A stretch of 64,000 bases of DNA from Silene latifolia. Lineage: Eukaryota; Streptophyta; Magnoliopsida; Caryophyllales; Caryophyllaceae. The notes under the pieces were generated by a model. That model was not told where the DNA came from. It did no database searches and saw only the letters and a list, made by a program, of their open reading frames with translations. Shown one piece after another: positions 10,196 through 21,968 of the stretch; the stretch's first letter is position 1; each line of letters begins with the position of its first letter. Where the stretch lies: contig NC_133538.1 of NCBI RefSeq assembly GCF_048544455.1, positions 40,683,969-40,747,968 of the forward strand, read 5' to 3'. The position numbers were made by a program, and so were the translations under genes.

Positions 10196-12258
10196 ATAGC
10201 TGCAAAAAAGAAATCTACTAGGGCAGCGGTTCCTGTAACCCCTCCTCCTCAGAATCCTGAGGAAACTTCTTCTGAAAATCTGCCTACTTCTTCTGCTGCT
10301 CCACCTTCCACGATCAGTAAGCCGAGTGATTCTCCATTGGAGATGATCTCAATATTCCATGGTGATTTTCAATTCAAGCCTACGAAGGCTTTAAATGAGG
10401 ATCAGTCTGTTGCAAATCATTTGAAGCCTGAGTTTGAGAAGATTTTGAAGGATAAGGGGATCATCCCTGTTGATGCTGAAGTCTGGATCCCTAAGAATTC
10501 TCCTATCAGGGCCGACTGGGCTTGTCCTGGTTGGTTCTGTATCCATGACTGGGCTTTCAGGGCAGGTTATAAGCTTCCTTTTTCTCCTCTTATGGTTGAG
10601 GTTATTAAGGAGATCGGTGTTCCATCTTATCAGTTGATGCCTATGGTGTGGAAGGTTGTGTGTTCCATTGAGAATCTCTGTAAAAAACACAATATTTCTT
10701 TTTCTCTTGACGATTTGAAGGCTTGTTATGCCGTTAAAAAAAATAGTCCTGGCCGTATAAGTTTCAAGGTCAGGGCTTCTACTACTCCTCTTTTCAGCAA
10801 CCTGGACAGCGGCCATGATAAAGGTCAAATTTCTTTGGGTACATGTTTGTCAGGACCAATTCAGTGGGTCCTGACTTGGCGTATTTAAATCATGAGGCTT
10901 GCGTTGCTGGTGAGTCTTTTGGTTTCTCTCTTTGCCCTGCATGTTTTACTTGTTAGTGAAAAATAAAATGAAATTTATAATAACTCATACCTCTTATGTG
11001 TGCAGTAGATGATTAAGTTACTGAAACTGAGTATCCCACTCCCAATATTTCTGCTTTCCTTGCTATTATTCCTTTGGAGAGGTCTTGGCCTCTCTGTTGT
11101 GGGGTTGGTCACCTTCCTCGCTGCTTGAAGGCTGACGGTTCTGCCAGGCCGGCTAAACCTTCTGGGGCTGTTAGTGCCACTACCTCAGGCAGTAAGTCTA
11201 TCTTAGTCTTTCTCTTCTTTTTGCTTTGGCTTCCTGATAATGTTTGGTTTATATTGCTAATATAGTATTTCATGTTGTAGCCACCAGGTCATCTACTCGC
11301 CTTGCCAGGTTTGGTATGGTTGACCTCTCTGCCAAGCTGGCTAAGATCAAGGAGGAAGGTTCCCAGGAAAGCGGGGATGCTGCGCCTGTTATTGATTTGA
11401 CTGAACAGTCTGATGCTGCCAAGGTCACTGCTGTACCTGCTGCCCCTGCTGAAACAAGTTCAACAGCCCAAAAAAGGAAAATTGAAGATGTTGACATTTC
11501 TGCCCCGGTCAGGGAAGTGAGAGCCAGGGTGGACAATATGGAGGCTGCTAGGGTGAAGATCAGGGATTACGCTGCTTCTAAATCAGATGTCATGCTCACC
11601 CTTGACCCTGTTGAGACTGCTACTCAGGCAGTTGCTTTGGTGGATCATTCAGTCAGCCTCTTGGCAGGTCCTTTGGCTGCTGTAAAGGAGGTAGGCTGGA
11701 ACAATTTTTATGTGTGTTTTGTTTGAGCAATTTTTATTATTGGGGTATATTACTTATACTTTTCTCTCTGTTTTTGGTCAGGGTGCTGCGACATGTCTCC
11801 ATAATGCATATCAGGCTACTTCTTTGGTAGCCAGGATTGATTTGATGAGATCAGATTATGATAGGCTGAAGTCTAACCTGGATTTTGCACGAGCTGACCT
11901 GGCTGCTAAAGCTGCTGACTTAGTGAGGGTGCAGGCTGAGAGAGATGCTGCTAAGACTGAGGCAAATTCGAGCAAGCGGCTGTTGCAGGAGGCCTTGGAC
12001 AGAAATGAGGAGCTCACCCAAGAGAGGGATGACTTGGAGTTCAAGCTAGATGATGCTTCCCTCTACTTCTATATCAAGGGAAGGGCTGCTGCTATGTCAG
12101 AGCCTATTGAGGCCAGGGCGAAGTGGAACCCTGAAGTTGAGATGGCTTTTACTGCTTCAAAGTATCCTGACCTACATAATATGGAAAATGAACAGGAGGT
12201 CGACTCTCCAGGGGAGCAGGATGTTGATGCTGGTACTGTTTCTAAGGAGAAACAATAA
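10196..12258 (+). pseudogene. Extra gene of element A: reverse-strand, intron-containing aORF with gypsy-type transposon domain and coiled coil
   Basis: Exons are 10196-10909, 11006-11191, 11281-11690 and 11782-12258, all with GT-AG borders and phases that join in frame. The usual start appears lost: the codon before AAKKKSTRAA is ATA (10196-10198), and the long open frame begins at a TTG (10337). Exon 1 encodes the conserved domain (WFCIHDWAFRAGYKLPFSPL, then PMVWKVV), matching the 'putative gypsy type transposon' family PF04195. Exon 4 encodes a heptad-rich coiled coil. Damage is light: a frameshift near 10838 and a TAA at the start of exon 2 (11014-11016). Exons 3 and 4 are fully open. The function of this family is not known. 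The B copy has the same exon borders. Confidence 0.85.
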
Positions 12259-13071
12259 TTTATTTTTTCAGTTGGTATTTTGGCCCATCCAGGGGGGATG
12301 TCCCTGGACAAACAATATTTTATTTTCTTTTCCTGTCTTGGGTCAGGGAGACTATCCCTGGCCTTTATGAATATTTTGGCGCCTTTGCCTCAGGGGGTAA
12401 GGGTTTTTATTAATATAGGCATGGTGGCCTTCTTTTGGCTGATTTTGCTTTTGACTTTGCTTGGTTTGTGAGTTTCATCCTGTTGGGCCTGTCAAACATT
12501 TTGTTTTGAATAACCTGCACATCATTTTCGTTTTATTTTATTATTCATGAGTAATTCAACCAAGTATAGTTTTTTGCTATAATGGTTGAAGGGGTGGGAA
12601 AACCGGCCTGTCAGGAGGGCTTATGTCCCCTGCCTAGCTAGAGGGCTTGGTATTCGGCCTATCAAGAGGGCATTTTAGACTAAGTGTTAGGGAGAGAACA
12701 CTCTTACACCTGTCTTTCTGCGTCTAGCCGGTTGTAATTCGTGGCAGTAAACCTAGTCAGGTCAGGCTATTATTTCATGCCTTATTGGTCCTAACATTTT
12801 ACTGTATCTGTTGGCGGTTACCAACTCGTCAGGCACAATCAAGTGCAGAATTTTTGTTTCAGAAATATATAGTAGAGTCGCCCTCAATCCTCAATATTTA
12901 TGCAAATAATCTTTTATCATGTATAATTGTTCAAAATTCAAGAAGTAAATGAATAGGTTAGTTGAACAGATATAAATTACAGACAAGGCATGTAAAATAT
13001 GTAGTTCATCACGTAGCACGTCAGGTTGAGTAGTTATTGAATTTATACCTGATTGTAGCCTGATCTGATCT
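12259..13071. other. Spacer of element A between extra gene and integrase
   Basis: This 0.8-kb stretch separates two converging transcription units. It holds the 'cccatccagggggg' motif (12282-12300), diverged GAGGGCTTATG repeats (12603-12675) and AT-rich sequence. It is the place where both transcripts should end. I see no open frame with family similarity. Confidence 0.6.
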
Positions 13072-14190
13072 TTACATATGGAATAATTTTAAATGAGTTA
13101 CATTCCAGGATCTCGGGATCATTTCCCCTTCTAGCGTTTGGAGCCTGTATGCTCCCTGTCCAACAATTGAATCGATTAAGTAAGGGCTTTCCCATGTGGG
13201 AGCCAGTTTGCCTGCTAATTTTTCTTTTTTATTTGGAAATACCTTGCGTAGGACAAGGTCTCCTTATTTAAAGACTCTGATCCTGACGTTTTTATTGTAA
13301 GTCCTGGCGACCGCTTGTTGATATGATGCCATCCTGATTTTGGCAGCGTCTCTTAATTCTTCTGTTAGGACCAGGTTATCTTGCATTAGGTCTTTGTTTG
13401 CTTCAACATTGTTCAGGCTGTACCTTGATGTTGGCACTTGTACTTCTGCAGGAATGACAGCTTCACAGCCATACACCAGGGAGTAAAGTGTTTGGCCTGT
13501 TGCAGTTTTTGGAGTTGTCCTCTCTGCCCATAGTACTAATGGAAGTTCTTCAGCCCATCTGCCTCGTCTTCTTTTCAACTTCTTTTTTAGGCAGCTTATG
13601 ACTACCTTATTGCTTGATCAGCCTGGCCATTAGCTTTTGGATATCCAGGGGTTGATGTTACCAGATTGATATTCCATTCTTGGCAAAATGCCTGGGTCCT
13701 TTTCCCCACAAATTGAGTTCCATTATCACATATTATTTCTGATGGGACTCCATATCTGCAAATGATGTTTGTCCTGATGAAGGATATTACTTACTTTTCT
13801 GTTACTTGCCTGAAAGAGTCAGCCTCAATCCATTTGGAGAGGTAATCAGTCATAGCCAACATGAATACTTTTTGTCCTGGAGCTACGGGCAGTTTTCCCA
13901 CAATATCCATGCCCCACTTTTTGAATGGCCAGGGTGCGGAGATTGAATGGAGGAGTTCATATGGCTGATGTATGATTGGTGCATGAATTTGGCAGGCTTC
14001 ACATTTTGAAGAGTATTCCAGGCAGTCAGCCCTCAGTGTAGGCCAATAGTAGCCTGTCCTCAGAACTCCTCCTTTGTGGTTGCCACAGTGTCCATCGTGT
14101 ATTTCTTGAAGTACTAGTTTGGCTTCGTCAGGCTCCAAGCATCTCAGGTAGGGTCCAGCCTGCGATCTCTTGAACAGAGTGTTATTGATG
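13072..14190 (-). pseudogene. Integrase of element A
   Basis: The HHCC finger is visible (HDGHCGNHKGG near 14090, CEACQ near 14000), followed by [14 protein letters not shown] and a C-terminal segment ending SWNVTHLKLFHM with a stop at 13072-13074. Breaks include a stop near 13790, a one-base loss exactly at the catalytic Glu codon (13616-13620, NGQA followed by a shifted frame), and a TAA near 13264 in the C-terminal segment. Relative to B, about four residues are missing after NHKGG. The enzyme is inactive. Confidence 0.9.
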
Positions 14191-14700
14191 ATAGCATAAG
14201 TTAAAGCTCTAATTTTAAAACCGCTTGCCTCATGTCTGCCCTGAGGCAGTATTCCTCGGAGAAACCAATCATAATAGGGTTTAGTCCAAGAGTTATTCTC
14301 CTGATTGACAGGACTGACTTGTTCAGGTCTGCTGATGACTGGCTCTAATAAGTGCACAATTGGTATTTTGTCGAAAACAGTGGGGGTAAAATTCAAACCT
14401 AGGCTAGCCAGAGCATCAGCCTGGGTGTTCAGGTCTCTTGATATTTGATCTATGTCAAATAAATTAAATTTAGCGGTAAGGTTTTTTGCATATTCTAAAT
14501 ACGAAATCATTTTTGCATCCTTAGCCGTATAAAGTCCCTTTATTTGATTTGCAATTAGGAGTGAATCATTTTTTACCTTTAGGTTTTGAACACCGAGGTC
14601 TAGACATACCTTTAAGCCTGCTATCAGGGCTTCATATTCTGCTTCGTTGTTCGTAGCTTTGAACTCACACTTACGACATTTTGTCTTTGTCATATCCCCT
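14191..14700 (-). pseudogene. Additional RNase H domain of element A
   Basis: The frame 14693-13791 starts in this RVT_3-type RNase H: TNNEAEYEALIAGLKVCLDLG and DLNTQADALASLG, as in B. The upstream catalytic part is lost in a scrambled stretch (14700-15280), where homology to B at 6780-7160 persists but the frame is broken repeatedly. Confidence 0.75.
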
Positions 14701-16300
14701 AGGGCGATTTAAGTACTAGTCCTAACCCCCCGTCCCCCGGCATTGGATGCCGGATCTATGAATATGGTCCATTCTTGGTCCGGGGTTTTATTTTCTAGTT
14801 GGTTGACCTCTTTTATCGTGTCCGGTTCCGGTTAGGGCTAAAGTCGACCACAAAAATCGCTGGGGCTGCGATTTGATCGCGCCCGGGTTCAAAGGAGATG
14901 TCGTATGTGCTAATCTGTCCGACCATTTGGCCGTCCCGCTGAAAGTTCAGAACTTACGTGGACAGATTTTATGGGTAAACCGGTCCCGAATATAATGGGG
15001 TGACTTTCAAAATAAGGTCGCAATTTAGTACATGACATAATTAAAGCTAAGACATAATTTTCAAGTAGTCCATACCTCAACTCAAATCTAGCGTGCTTTT
15101 ACTTACCTAGTAGATCGGATGTTGTGACCGTCCCGTTCTTTCACTAGGATCACATGACAGCTATGTCGATGGATGATAGGTATATCTTGACAAAGGCTCT
15201 CCCTTCTCTGGCTTAGCCAGTAAGGGTGGAGATGATAAGTAGGATTTTAGATCCTGAAAAGCTCTCTCATGTTCATCCGTCCATTAGAACTGTTTGTTCT
15301 TTCTGAGGAGGTTATAGAATGTTTTGCATCTCTCAGAGGATCTCGATATGAAACGGTTCAGGGCAGCTACCCGGCCTGTCAATTTTTGGATATCCTTGAC
15401 AGACTTGGGTGACTGTAGTTCTAGGATAGCCTTTATCTGTTCAGGGCTGACTTCTATGCCTCTTTTTGTGACCATATATCCAAAGAATTTGCCTGCAGAG
15501 ACTCCAAAGTGGCATTTTGCAGAGTTTAGCTTCATGTTGTATTTTTCCAATATCTCAAATGCTATTTCTAGATGTTTCAGATGATCTTCTGCATTTTTGG
15601 ATTTCACCACCATGTCGTCTATGTATACTTCCATGATGTCACCTATTTGGTCTTTAAACATCATGTTGACCGTATTTGATACGTTGCCCCGTATTCTTCA
15701 GGCCGAAAGGCATGGCAATGTAACAAAGATATGCCTCGATTTGTAATGAATGCGACTCTCTCGGTCGGCCAGGTGCATCTTTATTTGATTGAATCCACTG
15801 GAAGCATCCATGAATGTCAGCATCTCGTGGCCTGCTGTGGCGTCTACCATGGCATCAATATGAGGCAGGGGGAATGGATCTTTAGGACAGGCTTTGTTCA
15901 GGTCAGTGTAGTCTACACAGACTCTCCACTTTCAATTCTTTTTCTGCACAACAACTACGTTAGCCAACCACTCAAGGTACATTACATCCCTGATCATCCC
16001 CATATCCAAGAGTTTTTCTACTTCTTCGTTAATAATGGTATTTCTTTCAGCTGCAAATTTCCGCCTTTTCTGATGTACATGCTTAAAAGATGGGTCAACA
16101 TTGAGTTTATGTGTAATTATATCAGCGCTAATTCCAGTCATATCAAAATGTGACCAAGCAAACCAAGATGATTTATTTTTAAGGAACTTGACCAGTTCAG
16201 GCCTATCACTATCTGGTGCATCAGATCCTATTAAAACATACCTGTCAGGGTGCTCAAGGTCTAGGATTACCTGATCTGTTTCCATTTTGGGCGGTGCCAC
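14701..16300 (-). pseudogene. Reverse transcriptase and RT-linked RNase H of element A
   Basis: The frame 16300-15932 holds the N-terminal RT region ending WLANVVVVQKKN. Palm sequence is disrupted at 15670-15930. The frame 15664-15284 has the catalytic YIDDMVVKSK and thumb (KFFGYMVTKRGIEVSPEQ). From 14701 to 15283 the RNase H homology is detectable against element B but has many small indels and looks more degraded than its neighbours. This enzyme would copy the genomic RNA, but it is non-functional here. Confidence 0.9.
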
Positions 16301-16423
16301 ATAGGTACTCTTGACAGGGTACTGTAATTGCTATGCCAGGGACTTACCTGCCTTGGAATGCTTCAAGGCTGCTGTGTAGCATTCCTGGGCTATCTTGTGA
16401 TCCCCTTTGATTGTGGCTATGCC

Positions 16424-17195
16424 CTAGTCTGTTGGTATCTTGATACACTGGTGATAGGTTGACGGTACGGCCTTGACATTATGAATCCAGTGCTTGCCCA
16501 TGATAGCGTTGTAGGATGACAGGCAGTCAAGGACTCCAAATTTCTCATAAGATGAGACTCCTTCCACGTAGGTTGGGAGGTGGATTTCTCCTAGGGTGCT
16601 CCTGGTTTCGCCACTGAATCCCACTAGGATGGTGGATTTCTTGATGATGGTCCTCGTTGATCTTCATGGCTTTCAGTACGTCAAGCATGATCAGGTTCAC
16701 TGTGCTGCCTCCGTCTACCAGGATCCTTCTTACTATTGCTATTCCAATTTGTGTAGAAATTACCAGGCCATCATGATGAACATCAGGGATGCCTACCAGG
16801 TCACAATCATTGAAAGTGATTGTTGGGATATGATCCGTTTTGCAGGGTGATACGGTCCTTGGTGTCCTGGCTATCTTCTTTGCCGCTGAACTTGTCAGGC
16901 CACAAATTTCTGATCCGCCGGATATGAATTTTACTTCATAGATTGGTGGTGGTGGAGGGAGACTACGATCCTGCTTATGCTCCTGATTCTCTTTATCCTG
17001 GTTTGCATTCCTGCCTTTGTTCTTGATCAGGTCCTTCAAGTATCCAGATCTTAGCAGGTAGGCCACTTCCTTCCTCAGCGTAAAACAATCATCCGTGGTG
17101 TGTCCAATATCCATGTGAAATTCGCACCATTTAGAATTGTCTCTTCTGGGATTTGGATTTTCGACTTCCCCGGGCCATCGACAAAATGATCCCAT
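16424..17195 (-). pseudogene. Gag C-terminus and aspartic protease of element A
   Basis: The frame 17195-16545 begins with the gag C-terminal part (WCEFHMDIGHTTDDCFTLRKE, a Cys/His cluster), then a proline-rich linker, then the protease with active-site segment RRILVDGGSTVNLIML. The frame 16624-16424 continues the protease end (LDCLSSYNAIMGKHWIH). A frameshift near 16600 separates them. The protease would cut the Gag-Pol polyprotein. Confidence 0.85.
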
Positions 17196-18371
17196 GTTGT
17201 CAAGTCTCTGGATTAATCCTACAATATCAACACTGAAGTTATGTTCGGAAATAGGTGGATAAACTTTAACCTTACCTTGATACTCATGAGCCAGGTTAGC
17301 TTCTGACTGATCTGGCCTAGAATATGGTGTAGGTCTATAGTTGTTTCCTTTGTTGCTCTTCCTACTGCTCCTTTCATGATCCTTTGGTCTACTGGGTGAT
17401 CCAAGATATAGCTTTTATCTTCTTCTAGCCTGATGAAAGCAAGAGTCTTGGCCTGAACATCTTCAAAGGTGTGGCAGGGATACTTAGTGAGTTCGCTGTA
17501 TAAGTCACTATATGGTAGTAACCCCTGTCTGAATGCCTCCACTACTGTTCCAACGTCACACCTGGGTATGGATACTTTCTCTTTGTTGAATCTTGCAAGA
17601 AATATCCTGAGAGTTTCATCAGGCTTCTATGTAACTCGGTAAAGGTCACTGGATCGTTTCTCCAACTCCCTGCTACTTGCAAACTGCTGGTTGAAACTGT
17701 TGATCAGGTTTGCAAAGGAATGGATGCTCCCAGTTGGCAGGTTGATGTACCATTGCAGAGCAGGGCCAGTCAAGGTCATTCCAAATCCCTTGCACATGCA
17801 AACTTGTCTAAACTCGCTGGGAATAGATGCAGCCAGCATTTTCTGCTTGTAAAGAGGCACGTGATTTTGTGGATTCGTGGTTCCATCATAGACCCTCATG
17901 GATGGAATTGTGAACTTTTTTGGTAGGTCTACTTTTGCCATTTCGTCTATGAAAGACGAATCAGCATAGCTTCTTCCATCCTGGCAGGTACTCCAGGTAT
18001 CTTATCGAATTTTTCGTTGAGTTTCTTGATCTCCTGAACTACTGCCATCATGATGGTTGCTGCAGATTCATCAAGTTTGTCTTTACCATCTTTTAGTTCA
18101 TCATCACCATCAACATTAATGGATTTAGAAATATTTGGGCTCCCAAAACTGGAAAAATCAATATTTTTAATGATTGTTGCAAATGGGGTTCCTGGTTGGA
18201 ATCTAGAGCCTCCCCCTTGAGTTTTTTCTAATTTTTGCTTTAGAGCTGACTCAGATTCTTTTAATTGCGGGATTTACGCCTCGGTTAGGGCAACTTTTTC
18301 TTTCGGCTTTCCAACTCGGCGATTTGTTGGAGAGCTGCATTCAATTGTTCTTCAACGGTGGGTTGGGCCAT
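17196..18371 (-). pseudogene. Gag of element A
   Basis: The likely start is an ATG at 18369-18371 (MAQPTVEEQLNAALQQ), 58 bases inside the primer site. A coiled-coil N-terminal part is followed by the retrotransposon gag domain (17941-17627, PSMRVYDGTTNPQNHV and WYINLPTGSIHSF) and 17542-17219 (AFRQGLLPYSDLYSELTKYP). Stops and small indels near 18270, 17620 and 17215 break it. Gag forms the particle that packages the genomic RNA. Confidence 0.85.
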
Positions 18372-18428
18372 TTTTGTAGGATTTTTGAATTTTTGTAGGA
18401 TAAGAAAAAAGGATTTAAAGAGCTAGAT

Positions 18429-18446
18429 GCCCCACGGTGGGCGCCA
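18429..18446 (-). promoter_or_regulatory. Primer-binding site of element A
   Basis: The minus strand reads TGGCGCCCACCGTGGGGC just after the 5' LTR. Element B has the same site with one change (26611-26628). It starts with TGG as expected for pairing to a tRNA 3' CCA; I do not assign the tRNA. Confidence 0.8.
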
Positions 18447-18448
18447 AT

Positions 18449-19105
18449 TATTTTGTGTGGATTTTGCGCAAGGCGAAATCAGGTCAGGGTAGAGTTATGC
18501 AAGGTTAACTAGCTCTAAATGGTCTATTAGTCAGGTCGTCATGGTCAAATGTAAAGCTGTAAATATAATAACAATAACAATAATGAGACAAAGAATTTTG
18601 TACTTGGAAAACCCTTGAATGGGAAAAAGCCACGGGCACCAAGACAGGAGAGGATTTCACTATGTAATTTGGGAGAATAATTGTATGACAATAACAATGC
18701 TTATATTTCTCTATGTACTGTGTGTGTAAGTGTATGATTCTTCTTGTGTAAGAACGAGATGAGTCCAATGTCTTCAAAGTGTTCCTTATATAAGCTCCAA
18801 TCTTGAACGGCTGCTTGATATGGTATTGAATGCGGATTATTCTCCATTATTGCCTGAAATAATGGCTAAATATTCCTCCCTTAATTACTGCATTTACTGC
18901 GAGATCTTCTTATTCAATGCTGCGTATATAATCCTTTTATAATACGCGTTTATTGTCTAATATCGTCCTGATATTTTGACCGTTGTTCTCTCCATGGCCT
19001 GGCGCCTATCTTCGTGTGCCCTGATAGCCTGACATCCTGACAGCCTGGCAGTCAGGTTTAGATGAGATACTGATCAGGAAGGTCTGCGGATTTCCAGGCC
19101 TAACA
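18449..19105 (-). repeat. 5' LTR of element A
   Basis: This is 657 bp, identical in length to the other LTR, with about 13 substitutions. The inner border reads TA instead of TG (18449-18450). Confidence 0.95.
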
Positions 19106-19110
19106 CCCTA

Positions 19111-19506
19111 AAAAACACATTTCGATCGAGTAAATATAATACTCGATCGAGGTCTTATTCTCTTCAAAAGTGCTCGATCGACCATGAAAGCTTTTGATCG
19201 AGAGATATTTGACTCAGCCAGCTACTTGTTCATTGATTTCAGCCTCGACTTGTTTATCTAGCTTCCGAAATGACTTCACGCATCCCGTAACAGCGGTATT
19301 TCCGCTCCAAATCTACTCATCCTCCAAATGCATGCAAAACGGACGATAAAAGGCTTGATTCTACTACTTTCAGGTCCATTCCTGCAAATAAGACAAAACA
19401 AACCAAAGTAGCATATTCGGGGAATTTCATAGCACAAAACTACGAGGATAGCATAGAAATACGTGCATAAAGAGGCCTAAAAAGACTATATAAAATGCAC
19501 GTATCA
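19111..19506 (-). repeat. 3' LTR of element H, second part
   Basis: This continues the LTR interrupted at 9190 and matches 24011-24406. It begins with four more CGATCG palindromes (19119-19202) and ends CGTATCA. Confidence 0.9.
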
Positions 19507-21968
19507 AATCTCCCCAAACCAAACCTTTACTCTTCCTCGAGTAAACTAAATGCAAACTAATGGAACGGAAAAAAAAGCTCAGAGCTAGCTACAAATTCCC
19601 ACTTAAACCAATTTAATGCAAGCAAACTAACATTTATAGCGAAAACTGTTAAATGCAAACGAGTTTTAGGATGTTTATAATAAAGCTGAGCCGTCGACCT
19701 TGCAAGACCTTTAATGATGGATTCTCACGGGTCACTCTTCTCTCATGAATCAAAGGGTAAGAATATATATAAGAGAGAAAGAAATATAGTCGCTCACCTA
19801 AACTACGACCCACATAAACATGCATGCAATCTAATATGATAGACAATTCTAGCTACCGTACACACATTCCAACAAAACAAGGTCTGTCACAGCTGAAGGC
19901 TTACAAAAGTATGGTAAAGTGAGGCAATGGGTAAGAAAAGGCAAAACATTTATGGGAATGTGGAGGTATAGGCGGCCAAGCTAGTACCTAAACAGAACCA
20001 TGTAACAACATCCGATTCTCACTCAATTATAGAATTAAGCACATGTGCCCGTCATCCGGCACCAAAACTCACCAAACCTAACTGAACATACTCCTCAATA
20101 GATATAAATAAAGCATAGGAGCAGAAACCGATCTTATAATCAAATATCTTTTTTTTTCTTCAATTTTTTTCTTCCTTCTTTTTTTCGGTTTCTTTTCCTT
20201 TTTCTGTTTTTTTCATTTTTCAATTTTTTTTCATCTCATCCTCCTTCTTTCCTTTCTACCAACTCCAAATTGATACAATACAAACCAAACTTGACACGAT
20301 GAAATATATACCACAAAACAATCTAAACTAGCTTGACAAGGCAGGCTAAATTTGGGATGTAGTTAAGGGTCAACAGGCAAATTTGGCTAAATGTGGAGTT
20401 AAATGGGTAAAAATGAAAGAAAGGGGAAATGTAAGCACCTCCCTGTATGTGACACCAACCACTAACCCGAATGTGTGTAGGCAATAAGCAATTGAATTTC
20501 ATATACGTGCAAATTAATAAACATGTTATGCAAGGAGTAACTACTCACAATCCTACATGAACTGGTCATAAATGACACCAGTTTATACGACTCTAATTCC
20601 TTAGAAATTATAAGTAGGTTGCCAAAATTATCAGGTCAAGTCTATATGTTTAGCTAAATTTAACATTAACTCGTAGATATGCAATAAGACAATGCTAAAG
20701 ATATTAATTTGTGCAAGGCTTAAGCAAAAGGACAAATTATAGTGCAATTTCATCATTGAAATCGACCGTCCCGACTCAACCTACATGCTAAAATAAACGT
20801 GAGTTTTTGATATTTTTTCAATTTTTTAATTTTTATGAGATTTTTGAATTTTATAAAAATGAACAATAATGCATACAAAAAATTAAACGTGACAACATAA
20901 ATGCAGTAAAAACAATATGCAGACACAGATATGGATGCATAACCTTCCCAAACCAAACCATACAATGCCCTCATTGTACCTAAAAATAGGGAAAAGAAAT
21001 GCAAACTAAAAAAAAAGGAGAGAGTAGAGATGCATAAAACTTGCAAGATAACGCGAAGTAGGGACCTCCTCAAATCAGCCAGCAACGTGGGAGGTCGCTA
21101 ATAGCTACAAAACAGCGTCGTAGGAAACAAATCAAGTCAAAAGCACTCGATCAAGAGAGTAGATTACTCGATCGAGTGATTTGGGCATCTAAAACAGTTC
21201 GAACGAGGAAGTATGACTCTCGATCGAAAGATCATCTTTGGCAGGTACTCGATTGAGAAGAATATATGCTCGATCGAGTAAAATCAGCAGTAAAAGGGTT
21301 AGATCAAGTACATAAGATACTCGATCGAGCCATCCGTGATAGATTCCTGCAAAAACGCAATAAAACAACCCGCGAAACTAACAAAACAAGCTTAACTGAT
21401 CCAGTCTATGGTATGATAACCAATTATTACAACGCAATTGAAATGTTTAACAAAACAACTAAAAATAAATATCCGGGTTGCCTCCTGGGTAGCGCTAGTT
21501 TCAGACAGGTCCCAGCTCGACCTTCTTTTCTTCAACCAATCGCTCCAGTTAGTCAGAATCAAAGCAGTTCAAAGCTCTTAGCATTAGATCATAAATCTGC
21601 GTATGTGCTATACAAGAGCATAAGTATCACCATAATATGACAATAATATAGGAAATTAAAATGTAAAATCGTTTAAGCCTAACTAATTTCCAATGACAGC
21701 ACCTAAATTTGTCCACAAAATATAGGAGCTCAGGAGCAATTAAGAATAATTTAAGGCATCGTTTCAGTTTAATGAATTTCTGACGACAAAAATGGTGAAT
21801 ATTTAGTAACTTATTCGTCCATACGGGAGGGGGTCGAGCATCGGAAGAAAAAATAGAAGTCATATGAGATAACGTATTAGTTATACCAACAATAATGAAA
21901 TTATCGTTAACTACCTCAATTTGGTTGCTCTCACTGTCGGAATCGTTGATAAAAGAATGTATTACCTC
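19507..21968 (-). other. Non-coding internal region of element H
   Basis: This contains the polypurine tract beside the LTR (19507-19518), a long pyrimidine run at 20148-20236, AT-rich sequence, and a cluster of CTCGATCGAG-type palindromes at 21145-21331. I see no reading frame with family similarity. Short frames (19649-19846, 20753-21085, 21266-21640) look fortuitous. Confidence 0.6.

Larger units (their letters stand above)
9191..19105 (-). mobile_element. Element A: complete Tat-lineage Ty3/gypsy retrotransposon (Retand-like)
   Basis: The element is 9915 bp with two 657-bp LTRs and CCCTA on both sides (9186-9190 and 19106-19110). It inserted into an LTR of H. The other LTR of H at 24001-24020 reads ggaaaccctaaaaaacaca without interruption, which gives the pre-insertion site. 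Minus-strand order is 5' LTR, primer site (18429-18446), gag, protease, RT, RNase H, integrase (13072), spacer, plus-strand extra gene, polypurine tract (9848-9866) and 3' LTR. By hand count the LTRs differ at about 13 positions. Gag-pol carries many frameshifts, so it is defective despite the young-looking LTRs. Confidence 0.95.

Noticed and set aside
10337..10339. Start of the A extra gene at a TTG
   Set aside because: The frame stays open upstream to an ATA at 10196 in a context that matches a lost ATG; TTG starts are not expected in plants.
10391..10828. 145-codon minus-strand frame
   Set aside because: It is a shadow of exon 1 of the extra gene on the other strand.
20148..20236. Long pyrimidine run as a possible polypurine tract or LTR border
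   Set aside because: It is not next to an LTR; the purine tract of H is at 19507.
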